The notes beneath the pieces are model-generated. The model was not told where the DNA came from, did not search any database, and saw nothing but the letters and a program-made list of their open reading frames with translations. Source: Paenarthrobacter aurescens (lineage in GTDB: Bacteria; Actinomycetota; Actinomycetes; Actinomycetales; Micrococcaceae). From it: DNA of 64,000 bases. Each line of letters opens with the position of its first letter. The stretch's first letter is position 1. Positions 39,926 through 48,733 of this stretch are shown here, piece after piece. The DNA is taken from contig NZ_JAOEFX010000006.1 in assembly GCF_025421775.1 (NCBI RefSeq), positions 62,001 to 126,000 of the forward strand. The letters are read 5' to 3'. The position numbers and the translations under genes were made by a program.

Positions 39926-39939
39926 GCACCTATTGTGCA
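39925..39939. promoter_or_regulatory. LysR box overlapping the regulator start
   Basis: TGCACCTATTGTGCA is a perfect 5-5-5 inverted repeat of the T-N11-A type. Its first base is the first base of the lysR start codon, so binding would also repress the regulator. It lies 149 bp before the gbcA start. Confidence 0.6.
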
Positions 39940-40087
39940 CGGTTATCTTCTGAATCTTGCGCTTTTGTTGCGGTTCAATCGTCCCTAATCTCATGACTAT
40001 AAGGTTTTCGACCACGCCGCCCGCCCCCAACGCAGCGGTGCTCCCCACGAAACACACTCTGACCCACGCCTCCCGGGAGGAAAACAT

Positions 40088-41389
40088 ATGTCTGCTCCAG
40101 TCTTGCCCCTCAACTCACGCGGAAAACTCGCCTCATCTTTGTCTGCAGAGCAGCTGGCGGAGATCAGCGCGTTGTTCGAGTTCCGGCGCAAGGGATTTTC
40201 CCTCGATGCGCCTTTCTACACCGATGCCACGATCTTCAAGATCGACATGGAAGCCATTTTTGGCCAGCACTGGATTTTTGCCGGCAGCGTCGCCGAGCTT
40301 CCGGAGCCGGGCGACTACGTCACGGTGGACTACGGTCCCTACTCCCTGATCGTGCTGCGCAATGACGACGGCGGCGTGAATGTCCTGCACAACGTCTGCC
40401 GCCACCGCGGAGCCCGCGTCCTGACCGAGGCTGCCGGGTCAACAGGAAACCTGGTGTGCGGCTACCACTCCTGGACATACTCCCCGGAAGGCAACCTGAT
40501 CCACGCCTCGGCACCGGGAGAGACGAAGTTCGACAAGAGCTGCTTCGGCCTCAAGCGCGCCCACAGCCGTGTGGTGGCCGGACTCATCTTCGTCTGCATC
40601 GCAGACGAGCCGCCGGCGGATTTTGACGAAACGTCCAAGATCTTTGAGCCGTACCTCGCGCCCCACGATCTGTCGAAGACCAAAGTCGCCTACCAGCAGA
40701 ACATCATCGAGGAAGGCAACTGGAAGCTCGTCATGGAGAACAACCGTGAGTGCTACCACTGCGACGGACACCCGGAGCTCGCCTGTTCCCTCTTCCCCAC
40801 CTGGGGCCTGACTGAGGGTCTGATCCCTGCCCACCTTGAAGAGGTATGGGACCGCAACAAGGAAGCGCAGGCATCGCTCGAGGAGCGTTGCCGCCGCTAC
40901 GCCCTTCCCTTCGAGGTGGTGGAGGAGCTCGATACCCGCATTGCGGGAATCCGCATCTCACGTGAATCGCTCGACGGCGAGGGCGAATCGTTCTCGGCCG
41001 ATGGGCGCAGGCTCTCCAAGAAGCTGCTCGGTGACTTGCCGGACTTCCGCCTTGGCCGCTGCTCGATGCACCTGCAGCCCAACAGCTGGTTCCACTTCCA
41101 GAGCGACCATGTCATCACGTTCGGTGTCTTCCCCATCAACGAACACCAGTCCTTGGTGCGAACCACCTGGCTGGTAGCTGACGACGCGGTGGAAGGTGTG
41201 GACTACGACCTGGAGAAGCTCACCTACACCTGGAAGCAGACGAACCTGCAGGACAAGGAGTTCGTAGAGCTGTGCCAGACCGGCGCCGGCAGCCCTGCCT
41301 ACGAGCCCGGCCCATACATGAAGAGCGAGTACCAGGTGGAGGCCTTCATTAACTGGTACGTACAGCGTGTCCAGGAGCACTTGGCATGA
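40088..41389 (+). CDS. gbcA: Glycine betaine monooxygenase, Rieske oxygenase subunit (GbcA-like)
   Basis: A 433-residue ring-hydroxylating-type oxygenase. The Rieske [2Fe-2S] ligands are Cys104, His106, Cys124 and His127 (CRH and CGYH). The mononuclear iron motif has His224 and His228 in ECYHCDGHPE. The length and sequence resemble GbcA of Pseudomonas, which demethylates glycine betaine to dimethylglycine and formaldehyde. GGGAGG lies before the ATG. It overlaps the reductase gene by four bases. The other genes of betaine breakdown around it support this substrate; stachydrine or carnitine cannot be excluded from motifs alone. Confidence 0.87.
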   Translation: MSAPVLPLNSRGKLASSLSAEQLAEISALFEFRRKGFSLDAPFYTDATIFKIDMEAIFGQHWIFAGSVAELPEPGDYVTVDYGPYSLIVLRNDDGGVNVLHNVCRHRGARVLTEAAGSTGNLVCGYHSWTYSPEGNLIHASAPGETKFDKSCFGLKRAHSRVVAGLIFVCIADEPPADFDETSKIFEPYLAPHDLSKTKVAYQQNIIEEGNWKLVMENNRECYHCDGHPELACSLFPTWGLTEGLIPAHLEEVWDRNKEAQASLEERCRRYALPFEVVEELDTRIAGIRISRESLDGEGESFSADGRRLSKKLLGDLPDFRLGRCSMHLQPNSWFHFQSDHVITFGVFPINEHQSLVRTTWLVADDAVEGVDYDLEKLTYTWKQTNLQDKEFVELCQTGAGSPAYEPGPYMKSEYQVEAFINWYVQRVQEHLA

Positions 41390-42801
41390 CCGAACTCCTC
41401 ACTGAGACGGTAGTCCAGGAGCCACATCGCATTCGCGGTCTTGAAATGCCGTGGAACAGGGTGATGGGAAGCAGCGAGGGACCCGCCAGCGCAGCCCGTG
41501 CGTTGGGTCCCTGGCATCCGCAGGAGTTCATGGCCGAATGCGTGGAGATTGTTCCCGAAGTGGGCGGCATGATGACCTTCGTGTTCCGTCGCTCCGATGG
41601 TGCACCCCTGGCGTTCCGAGCCGGCCAGTACGTGAACGTGGCTTTCCCTGTGAACGGGGAAGACCAGGATCCAGCGGACCGAAGCTACTCGCTGTCCAGC
41701 GCCCCCACCAAGCCGTGGACCTTCGACATCACTGTTAAACGCGATCCGACGGGCCTCGTTTCACCGTGGGTGCACGAGAACATCAAGCCCGGCACCGTCC
41801 TCGAGATGCTGGGGCCCGTGGGGGCCTTCCACCTGCCCGACGCCGACCGGCGGGCACGGTACCTCCTGCTGGCTGCCGGGGCCGGCATCACCCCCATCAT
41901 GTCCATGGTGCGGACCATCCATTCCCTCCCTGGACAGGCCGATGTGGTGGTGCTTTATCACGGGGCGGCGGACGAGGGTTTTGCCTTTAACAAGGAGCTC
42001 GCCTACATCGCTTCGGTGGACTCGCGCATTAAGGTCTTCTACTCCCTGGGCGACCGGGCCAAACCCGCGGACTGGGAAGGGCTGAGTGGAAGGCTCACGG
42101 CGGCCATGTTGGACGAGGTGGCGCCGGATGCCAACGGACGGCAGGTCTATGCGTGTGGTCCCGAAGGCTACCTGAACACCGCCACTGAGCTCCTGGGGAA
42201 GGTGGGCGTGGACGACACCTCCATCCACATGGAGTTCTTCACCGGCGATCGCCAGACCATCCTTGAATACGCGGCGGAGCTTGCTCATGCGGCGGACATC
42301 GCGGAGGAGATCGCCGAGGAAATAGCGGAATCCGCCGAGGATTACTACGAAAGCCAGCCCGCGGCGTTTGGGCTCTACGAGCCAGGTTACGACGCCGGGG
42401 GAACCCTGCAGGCGACCGGCCTGGAGCTGGAATCCGCCGAGCCGGACCTGACCGGTCCCGAAGCTTCCGACGGCGGTGCGGATGCGGGAGCGGAGGTCTC
42501 AACTCCCGATGCTTCGAGCTTTGAGACGGTGGGAACGGGGAGCCTCACCCTGTCCTTCATGCGCACCGGCATCAATGTGCGCGTGGACCCGTCCGAGCAC
42601 ATCCTGGGCCCGGCCCAGCGTGCGGGCGTCAGGATCGGTGCCAACTGCAAAGAGGGCATGTGCGGCTCCTGCAAGGTGGTCAAACTTTCAGGCGAAGTGG
42701 AGATGAACCACCAAGGCGGAATCCGGGCACGTGAGATCGACGCAGGCAAGTTCCTTCCCTGCTGCTCCACCGCAAGGACCGATATGGTGATCGACGCGTA
42801 G
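41386..42801 (+). CDS. gbcB: Glycine betaine monooxygenase reductase subunit (GbcB-like) with acidic linker
   Basis: A 471-residue electron-transfer protein. The FAD domain has DRSYSLSSAP (98-107), the NAD(P)H domain has LLAAGAGITPIMSM (161-174) and CGPEGYL (257-263). The C-terminal plant-type ferredoxin has cysteines 421, 426, 429 and 459 or 460. Residues about 290-380 form an acidic, Ala/Glu/Gly-rich linker that the shorter Pseudomonas GbcB, about 366 residues as I recall, lacks. It would pass electrons from NAD(P)H to the Rieske oxygenase. Confidence 0.88.
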   Translation: MTELLTETVVQEPHRIRGLEMPWNRVMGSSEGPASAARALGPWHPQEFMAECVEIVPEVGGMMTFVFRRSDGAPLAFRAGQYVNVAFPVNGEDQDPADRSYSLSSAPTKPWTFDITVKRDPTGLVSPWVHENIKPGTVLEMLGPVGAFHLPDADRRARYLLLAAGAGITPIMSMVRTIHSLPGQADVVVLYHGAADEGFAFNKELAYIASVDSRIKVFYSLGDRAKPADWEGLSGRLTAAMLDEVAPDANGRQVYACGPEGYLNTATELLGKVGVDDTSIHMEFFTGDRQTILEYAAELAHAADIAEEIAEEIAESAEDYYESQPAAFGLYEPGYDAGGTLQATGLELESAEPDLTGPEASDGGADAGAEVSTPDASSFETVGTGSLTLSFMRTGINVRVDPSEHILGPAQRAGVRIGANCKEGMCGSCKVVKLSGEVEMNHQGGIRAREIDAGKFLPCCSTARTDMVIDA

Positions 42802-42808
42802 CCAGAGC

Positions 42809-44968
42809 TTAAGGCGAAGGCTCAGGGCGCCGTAGCGCGGCCCGCTCCACGAGCTCCGTGATCCATGGCCGTTGGGCACGATGGAGCGTCAATCCATCCG
42901 GAAGTCCCTCAACCTGGGAGGAAGAACCCACCACATCGATGGTGATGCGCCCGCTTCCCATGGGGGCATTGGTGATGTGCAGGTCACCGTAGGACTCAGG
43001 CAACACCGGATCCAACCAGACGCCTCCCAGGGAAATGTGGGTGTCGTAGCGCATGAGCCCGGTAATCAGCTGGATGGGAGTGGTGGCAGCCCAAGCCTGT
43101 GGGGAACAAGCCGTGGGATACGGCACGGGCTCCCTGAACTGTTCGCGGTCAAAGCCGCAGAAGAGTTCGGGGAGCCTGCCACCCGAATACTCGGCAGCTT
43201 CAAAGAGGGCAGTGGCGATGCGCTGGGCTTCCTCCACGAAGCCGTAGCGAAGCAGCCCTGCCGCTATCAGCGCATTGTCATGTGGCCACACCGAGCCGTT
43301 ATGGTAGCTGGCCGGGTTGTACGCGCCCATGTCGCTGGCCAGTGTCCGGACGCCCCAACCGCTGAACATCTCCGGAGACATCAGCCGCTCCACCACACGC
43401 GGAGCCTTGTCTTCATCCACTAATCCAAACCACAGGCAGTGCCCCATGTTTGAAGCACAGGCGTCGACGGGTCGTTTGTCCTTATCCAGGGCAATCGCGT
43501 AGTACCCCTTGTCCGGAAGCCAAAACTCCTCGTTGAACTTCTTCTTCAGGCGATCCGCGCGTTCCCGAAGCTCAGCTGCCAAGGTGAGGTCGCCGTCGTC
43601 GTAAGCCATCCAAGCGCGCGCCATATAGGCGCCATGCACGTATGCCTGGACTTCGCACAACGCCAACGGCGGTTCAGCGATGGTGCCATCGGCATAGTTG
43701 ATACCGTCCCAGGAGTCCTTCCAGCCCTGGTTGATGAGGCCGTGCTCGTTGGGGCGCCCGTACTCCACGAAGCCGTCGCCATCCCGGTCGCCGTAGTCGC
43801 GTATCCATTCCAACGCGCGGTCCGCGTTGGGCAGAAGCTCCGAAATCACATCCTTGGCGAAACCCCAGCGGCTGATGGAGCCCAGCACAATGACAAAAAG
43901 GGGCGTGGCGTCAACGCTGCCGTAGTAAGCGGACTTGCCTCCCAAAGCCAGGCCGCTGGAGACATCCAGCCGGACTTCATGCAGGATCTTCCCTGGCTCT
44001 TCCTCGCTGGCAGTGTCCACCACGGTTCCTTGACGGTCAGCCAGTGTACGGAGGGTCCCCAGTGCCAAAGACGGGTCAACGGCCAGCGCCATCTCTGACG
44101 CCCATAAGGAGTCCCGGCCGAACAAGGTCATGAACCAGGGTGCTCCGGCGGCCACGACCACCCTGTCAGGATGGTCCGGATCTTGGATTCGCAGTGCTCC
44201 CAAGTCTTCATAACTGCGCTTGAGAGTGCGTTCAATGGAGCGGTTTCCCACCTGCAGGCGAGGGATGCGGGACACCCATTCTTGTCGGCGGCGATCGCTG
44301 GGAGACAACTCGCCCCGGGATGGATGGTCGAAGTGCGTTCCGGCTCCGTCCGAGGTGGGAACAACGCTGACACGGGTGCTCCAACTCCCCGAAGCCGGAA
44401 TCCTTGCCGTGAAGCCAAGTGCCTTGGCGCCGGCACCGGCGCCCTCGGCCCGGATCACCACGCCCTTCCGGATACCCTCCCACTTTCCGCGGATCACCAA
44501 GGAATCGCCCTCCGGGACACGGGTTTCTGTCCATTCGCGGGTGATTCGCGCTTCTTTGACCTCAAAAAGATCTGCGAAATCCGACTCGGCGGTCAGGAGG
44601 ATCCGGCATTCCGCAGGTCGCTTGGAGTAGTTGCGGACTGTGATTTCCTCCAGGATGCCGGCTCCGACTTCCCGCAGCCGCTCCACCAGCAGGGGGCTGT
44701 CCGCGTACCCGTCCGAGCGGGCAACGCGCCCTGCAAACAGAGCGCGGTAGGGTTCCCGGGTTTCTGCGGCCAGCGGTTCGATCTCCTGGCCGTTGATGGT
44801 CAGCTCCCACCGGGAAAGAATGCGGGTGTCCAGATGGAAGACCCCATGGGGCCGTTCGGGATGAATGTCTCCGTTGGCGGAGGAAATGCAGAAGGACGAG
44901 CCTTCTACCAAGGTGACCGTTCCGGACCCCAGGGGCCCGGCCGTGGTGTCAGCGTTCCATCCAACCAC
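42809..44968 (-). CDS. Glycogen-debranching-type glycosidase (amylo-alpha-1,6-glucosidase family)
   Basis: A 719-residue cytoplasmic protein. The N-terminal glycogen-debranching domain (about 1-200) begins with SGTVTLVEGSSFCISSANGD. The C-terminal two thirds are an (alpha/alpha)6 glycoside hydrolase with WFMTLFGRDSLWASEMAL, DRDGDGFVEY, NQGWKDSWDG and the late SYHNGSVWPHDNAL; the acidic residues there are the likely catalytic pair. The GTG start has AAGGAG upstream. It converges on gbcB with 7 bases between the stops. Debranching of stored or imported glucan is likely; the true substrate is unproven. Confidence 0.87.
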   Translation of the reverse strand: MVGWNADTTAGPLGSGTVTLVEGSSFCISSANGDIHPERPHGVFHLDTRILSRWELTINGQEIEPLAAETREPYRALFAGRVARSDGYADSPLLVERLREVGAGILEEITVRNYSKRPAECRILLTAESDFADLFEVKEARITREWTETRVPEGDSLVIRGKWEGIRKGVVIRAEGAGAGAKALGFTARIPASGSWSTRVSVVPTSDGAGTHFDHPSRGELSPSDRRRQEWVSRIPRLQVGNRSIERTLKRSYEDLGALRIQDPDHPDRVVVAAGAPWFMTLFGRDSLWASEMALAVDPSLALGTLRTLADRQGTVVDTASEEEPGKILHEVRLDVSSGLALGGKSAYYGSVDATPLFVIVLGSISRWGFAKDVISELLPNADRALEWIRDYGDRDGDGFVEYGRPNEHGLINQGWKDSWDGINYADGTIAEPPLALCEVQAYVHGAYMARAWMAYDDGDLTLAAELRERADRLKKKFNEEFWLPDKGYYAIALDKDKRPVDACASNMGHCLWFGLVDEDKAPRVVERLMSPEMFSGWGVRTLASDMGAYNPASYHNGSVWPHDNALIAAGLLRYGFVEEAQRIATALFEAAEYSGGRLPELFCGFDREQFREPVPYPTACSPQAWAATTPIQLITGLMRYDTHISLGGVWLDPVLPESYGDLHITNAPMGSGRITIDVVGSSSQVEGLPDGLTLHRAQRPWITELVERAALRRPEPSP

Positions 44969-45173
44969 TTGATGCTCCTTACCCCTGGGCCTGCGGATCG
45001 CCTGAGCCTTGCGGCCGCTCTTGGGCGAGCGGCCATCCGCATGGATGTATGCGACGCTACGCCGGAGAGCGGGCCGGCACCAGAGCCCAGTCTTTCGCCC
45101 CTCGGGGAGGTGCGAACCTGGTGCGCAATCCAGAGTTAACCTCTTTTCCGCGTGCGGGAAACCACAACAGGTC

Positions 45174-45179
45174 TATAGT
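45174..45179 (+). promoter_or_regulatory. Possible -10 element before the 113-residue protein
   Basis: TATAGT, about 70 bp upstream of the coding start at 45248. The -35 region is weak. Confidence 0.35.
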
Positions 45180-45200
45180 GAAGGGACAGGACATTCGCTG

Positions 45201-45248
45201 ATGCAGACCGGCGGCCCGCTTTTCCTTCCGACGCCGGAGGCCCCGTAA
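45201..45248 (+). other. Possible 15-codon leader ORF
   Basis: An ATG-initiated 15-codon frame (MQTGGPLFLPTPEAP) ends in TAATG, so its stop overlaps the start of the next gene. Its last codons contain the CGGAGG ribosome site of that gene. It could be a coupling leader or chance. Confidence 0.25.
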
Positions 45249-45589
45249 TGACCGACACCCAAATAAGCAGCTTTCTACGCGACTGCGTGGTGTTCGAGGA
45301 CGACACTGAGAAGGGCCTGGATTTTGACACCTTCTATGGCCTTTACATCAGTTGGTGCGTTCTCGGCCGTAAAATTCCCATTCCCGACTCCGCTTTCAAA
45401 ACCGCCCTCGGACTTGAGGGCCTAAGGCCCATCAAAGAAAATGGCCAGAGAATCTATCCCGGCATGAGCATGGTGGGACCGGCTGCCAGGGACTACGTGG
45501 TTAACAGCGTCCCGACGTGGAACGAAGACCACGCCAGCGTTCCCGAGCTTTCCCAGATCGTCGAGGAAGCTGTTCCATCCATCGCCTAA
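45248..45589 (+). CDS. Hypothetical protein, 113 residues
   Basis: A soluble protein with CGGAGG 8 bases before its ATG. The region DFDTFYGLYISWCVLGRK to GLEGLRPI (about residues 25-58) resembles the winged-helix module found at the end of some phage and plasmid primases, so nucleic-acid binding is possible. It is monocistronic: a hairpin terminator follows and photolyase starts 94 bases downstream. Function unknown. Confidence 0.7.
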   Translation: MTDTQISSFLRDCVVFEDDTEKGLDFDTFYGLYISWCVLGRKIPIPDSAFKTALGLEGLRPIKENGQRIYPGMSMVGPAARDYVVNSVPTWNEDHASVPELSQIVEEAVPSIA

Positions 45590-45610
45590 CCGCATAAAAC
45601 AGCGAGTGTT

Positions 45611-45652
45611 CAGCCCATGCCCCTAGGATTCTTAGGGGGCATGGGCTGTTCC
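45611..45652. terminator. Terminator after the 113-residue protein
   Basis: A 13-bp perfect stem (45611-45623 with 45636-45648) and a 12-base loop are followed by a weak TTCCCGTTT tract. Confidence 0.7.
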
Positions 45653-45682
45653 CGTTTCCGGGATGTTTGTTGAAAGGAACTA

Positions 45683-47074
45683 ATGAAACCGTCCATCGTA
45701 TGGTTCCGTGATGACCTGCGGGTCGCCGACAACCCTGCTTTGCGTGCCGCCGTCGACGACGGTGCGGCTGTGGCCCTTTACGTCCTCGACGAAGAGTCGC
45801 CCGGCGTCCGCCCGTATGGTGGTGCGGCCCGCTGGTGGCTACACCATTCGCTGGCTGCGCTCCGTGAGGATCTGGACGAGCTTGGCATTCCTTTGCTGCT
45901 TCGTCGTGGACCGGCTGCGGATGTGGTTCCGGAGATCACGACGGCGGTTGGCGCCGGCGGGCTCTACTGGAACCGCCGGTACGGCTCGGCGGAGCGAACG
46001 GTCGACGCCGGCATCAAGACGTGGGCGGGTGACGCAGGACTGCACGTCTCCAGTTTCCAGGCCTCCCTCCTCCACGAGCCGTGGGAAGTGACCACCAAGA
46101 CAGGCGGGCAATACAAGGTCTTCACTCCTTTCTGGCGAACCGTATCTGCGCAGGATTTCCGCGAGCCGCTGGCCGTGCCTGAACGGGGACATGGACACGG
46201 CGGCATCTTGCCTGCCTGTGACGAGTTGGATTCCTGGCGCCTCCTGCCCACAAAGCCCGACTGGTCCGGCGGATTGGCCCATATGTGGACGCCGGGAGCG
46301 GCAGCCGGACACAAACGCCTCGCGGAATTCGTGGAGAACGGGCTTTCGAATTACAGCGAGGGCCGCAACCGTCCCGATACTGATGGCAGCAGCTGCCTCT
46401 CGCCTTACTTGCGGTGGGGTGAGCTTAGCCCGTTCGAGGTGTGGCACGCCCTGGGTTCCAAACGGTCGGAAAGCGCAGGTATTTATGCTTCGGAGCTGGG
46501 ATGGCGCGAATTCTGCTGGCACCAGTACTTCCACAACCCGCAGCTCGCAACGGCCAACCTCCGTTCCGAGTTCGACCGTTTCCCGTGGGCGTGGCCGGGC
46601 AGCAACGGAAGTAACGGCAAGCATCCGGGCCACGAAAGTGCGCCCGAAGAGCTCCTAGCCTGGCAGCAGGGCCGTACCGGATTCCCCATGGTGGACGCCG
46701 GGCAGCGTCAGCTCTGGCATACGGGTTGGATGCACAACCGTGTCCGCATGGTTGCTGCGAGCTTCCTGGTGAAGAATCTCGGCATCCACTGGCAGCTCGG
46801 AGAGCAGTGGTTCTGGGACACCTTGGTGGATGCCGATCCGGCGTCGAACCCCGCCAACTGGCAGTGGGTGGCCGGTTCCGGGGCAGACGCCTCTCCGTTC
46901 TTCAGGATCTTCAACCCTGAGGCTCAGCGGGTTAAGTTCGATCCGCAGGGGAAGTACATTGCCCACTGGATTCCGGAATTCGGCACGCCGGATTACCCGG
47001 AGGAGATCGTGGACCTCAAGACCACCCGGGCCGAGGCGTTGGAAGCGTACAAGGGAATGAAGGAAGTCCATTAG
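45683..47074 (+). CDS. phr: Deoxyribodipyrimidine photolyase
   Basis: A 463-residue DNA repair flavoprotein that reverses cyclobutane pyrimidine dimers with blue light. The N-terminal photolyase domain begins IVWFRDDLRVADNPAL. The C-terminal FAD-binding part has YSEGRNRPDTDGSS, LSPYLRWGELSP, WREFCWHQY, GFPMVDAGQRQLWHTGWMHNR and DADPASNPANWQWVAGSG. The conserved tryptophans of the electron chain are present. The ATG has AAAGGAA upstream. The length is typical of class I enzymes. Confidence 0.95.
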   Translation: MKPSIVWFRDDLRVADNPALRAAVDDGAAVALYVLDEESPGVRPYGGAARWWLHHSLAALREDLDELGIPLLLRRGPAADVVPEITTAVGAGGLYWNRRYGSAERTVDAGIKTWAGDAGLHVSSFQASLLHEPWEVTTKTGGQYKVFTPFWRTVSAQDFREPLAVPERGHGHGGILPACDELDSWRLLPTKPDWSGGLAHMWTPGAAAGHKRLAEFVENGLSNYSEGRNRPDTDGSSCLSPYLRWGELSPFEVWHALGSKRSESAGIYASELGWREFCWHQYFHNPQLATANLRSEFDRFPWAWPGSNGSNGKHPGHESAPEELLAWQQGRTGFPMVDAGQRQLWHTGWMHNRVRMVAASFLVKNLGIHWQLGEQWFWDTLVDADPASNPANWQWVAGSGADASPFFRIFNPEAQRVKFDPQGKYIAHWIPEFGTPDYPEEIVDLKTTRAEALEAYKGMKEVH

Positions 47075-47118
47075 CGCCGGTCCAAGGGAAGAACACCCCT
47101 CTGGAAATTAGTAGGAAG

Positions 47119-47134
47119 TCCGAGTATATTCGGA
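47119..47134. promoter_or_regulatory. Palindrome upstream of the valine catabolism operon
   Basis: TCCGAGTATATTCGGA pairs at 14 of 16 positions. It lies 100 bp before mmsA, in the only long gap upstream of the operon. The regulator is not encoded nearby. Confidence 0.45.
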
Positions 47135-47233
47135 TTCAGAGATGACCTGGATCACACTTGGTCACGTGTTCCCGTAGTGGTCCCAGCACCCAGCGGCACG
47201 GCAGTCATTCACGATGCAAAGGAGCATTCCACC

Positions 47234-48733
47234 ATGGTGCGCGAGCTTTCACACTACGTAGACGGCCAAAGGATTGACGGCACGTCCGGCCGGTTCAGCG
47301 ATGTCTACGATCCCTGCACGGGCGAAGTCCAGGCCCGGCTTCCGCTGGCCAGCGCGGACGAGGTTCGCAACGCCGTCGCAAATGCCGAGAAGGGCCAGCT
47401 CGAATGGGCGGCCATGAACCCGCAACGCCGGGGACGCATCCTTCTCAAGTTCGTGGACCTGGTCAACGACAACATGGACGAACTCGCCACGCTGCTCTCC
47501 TCGGAGCACGGCAAGACATTCGCGGATGCCAAGGGAGACATCCAGCGCGGCATCGAGGTAGTCGAGTTCTCGGCAGGCGCGCCGCACCTGCTCAAGGGCG
47601 AGTTCTCGGACAACGCAGGCCAAGGGATCGATGTCCACTCGCTCCGCCAGCCCTTGGGCGTCGTCGCGGGCATCACGCCATTCAACTTCCCGGCCATGAT
47701 CCCGCTGTGGAAGTCGGGCCCTGCGCTCGCCGCCGGAAATGCGTTCATCCTCAAGCCCTCCGAGCGGGACCCGTCCGTGCCCCTGCGCCTCGCCGAGCTG
47801 TACAGCGAAGCCGGGGTTCCGAACGGCGTCTTCAACGTGATCAACGGTGACAAGGAAGCCGTGGACGCGCTGCTTGAAGATCCGCGCGTCAAGGCAATCG
47901 GCTTCGTGGGCTCCACACCGATCGCCCAGTACATCTACGCCACCGCAGCGGCGCACGGCAAGCGCGCACAGTGCTTTGGTGGGGCGAAGAACCACATGGT
48001 GATCATGCCCGACGCCGATCTGGACATGGCAGCCGACGCCCTGATTGGCGCCGGGTACGGTTCCGCGGGCGAGCGCTGCATGGCGATTTCCGTTGCCGTG
48101 CCGGTGGGTCAGGAAACCGCCGATGCTTTGGTGGCCAAACTGACCGAGCGCGTCAAGGACCTGAAGGTGGGCCACAGCCTGGACAAGGACTCGGACTTCG
48201 GACCCGTGGTGGCTGCTTCAGCCAAGGAACGGATCGAGGGCTACATCCAGTCCGGCGTGGATGAAGGCGCAACCCTGGTCACTGACGGGCGAGGCCTCAC
48301 CGTGGACGGCTACGACGGCGGCTTCTGGGTGGGCCCCACGCTGTTCGACAACGTCACCAAGGACATGAAGATCTACAAGGAAGAGATCTTCGGACCAGTC
48401 CTCAGCGTGCTCCGCGCAGCCGACTACGACGAAGCGCTGCGGCTCTGCAGCGAACACGAGTTTGGGAACGGCGTCGCAATTTTCACCCGCGACGGCGACT
48501 CCGCCCGCGACTTCGCCAGCCGCGTGGAGGTGGGCATGGTGGGCATTAATGTGCCCATCCCCGTGCCGATTGCCTATTACACCTTCGGTGGCTGGAAGGC
48601 GTCCGGCTTCGGCGACCTGAACCAGCACGGTGCCGACGCCTTCCGCTTCTATACCAAGACAAAGACCGTGACGTCGCGGTGGCCTTCCGGAATCCGCCAG
48701 GGCGCCAGCTTCATCATGCCGGCAGGCAGCTGA
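47234..48733 (+). CDS. mmsA: CoA-acylating methylmalonate-semialdehyde dehydrogenase
   Basis: A 499-residue aldehyde dehydrogenase that converts methylmalonate semialdehyde to propionyl-CoA in valine breakdown. Catalytic Cys282 is in GSAGERCMAIS, a context specific to the CoA-dependent branch, and GITPFNFPAM precedes the NAD site. ATG 47234 with AAAGGAG upstream is preferred over an in-frame start at 47177. The next gene starts inside its stop (TGATG), so the operon is translationally coupled. Confidence 0.94.
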   Translation: MVRELSHYVDGQRIDGTSGRFSDVYDPCTGEVQARLPLASADEVRNAVANAEKGQLEWAAMNPQRRGRILLKFVDLVNDNMDELATLLSSEHGKTFADAKGDIQRGIEVVEFSAGAPHLLKGEFSDNAGQGIDVHSLRQPLGVVAGITPFNFPAMIPLWKSGPALAAGNAFILKPSERDPSVPLRLAELYSEAGVPNGVFNVINGDKEAVDALLEDPRVKAIGFVGSTPIAQYIYATAAAHGKRAQCFGGAKNHMVIMPDADLDMAADALIGAGYGSAGERCMAISVAVPVGQETADALVAKLTERVKDLKVGHSLDKDSDFGPVVAASAKERIEGYIQSGVDEGATLVTDGRGLTVDGYDGGFWVGPTLFDNVTKDMKIYKEEIFGPVLSVLRAADYDEALRLCSEHEFGNGVAIFTRDGDSARDFASRVEVGMVGINVPIPVPIAYYTFGGWKASGFGDLNQHGADAFRFYTKTKTVTSRWPSGIRQGASFIMPAGS

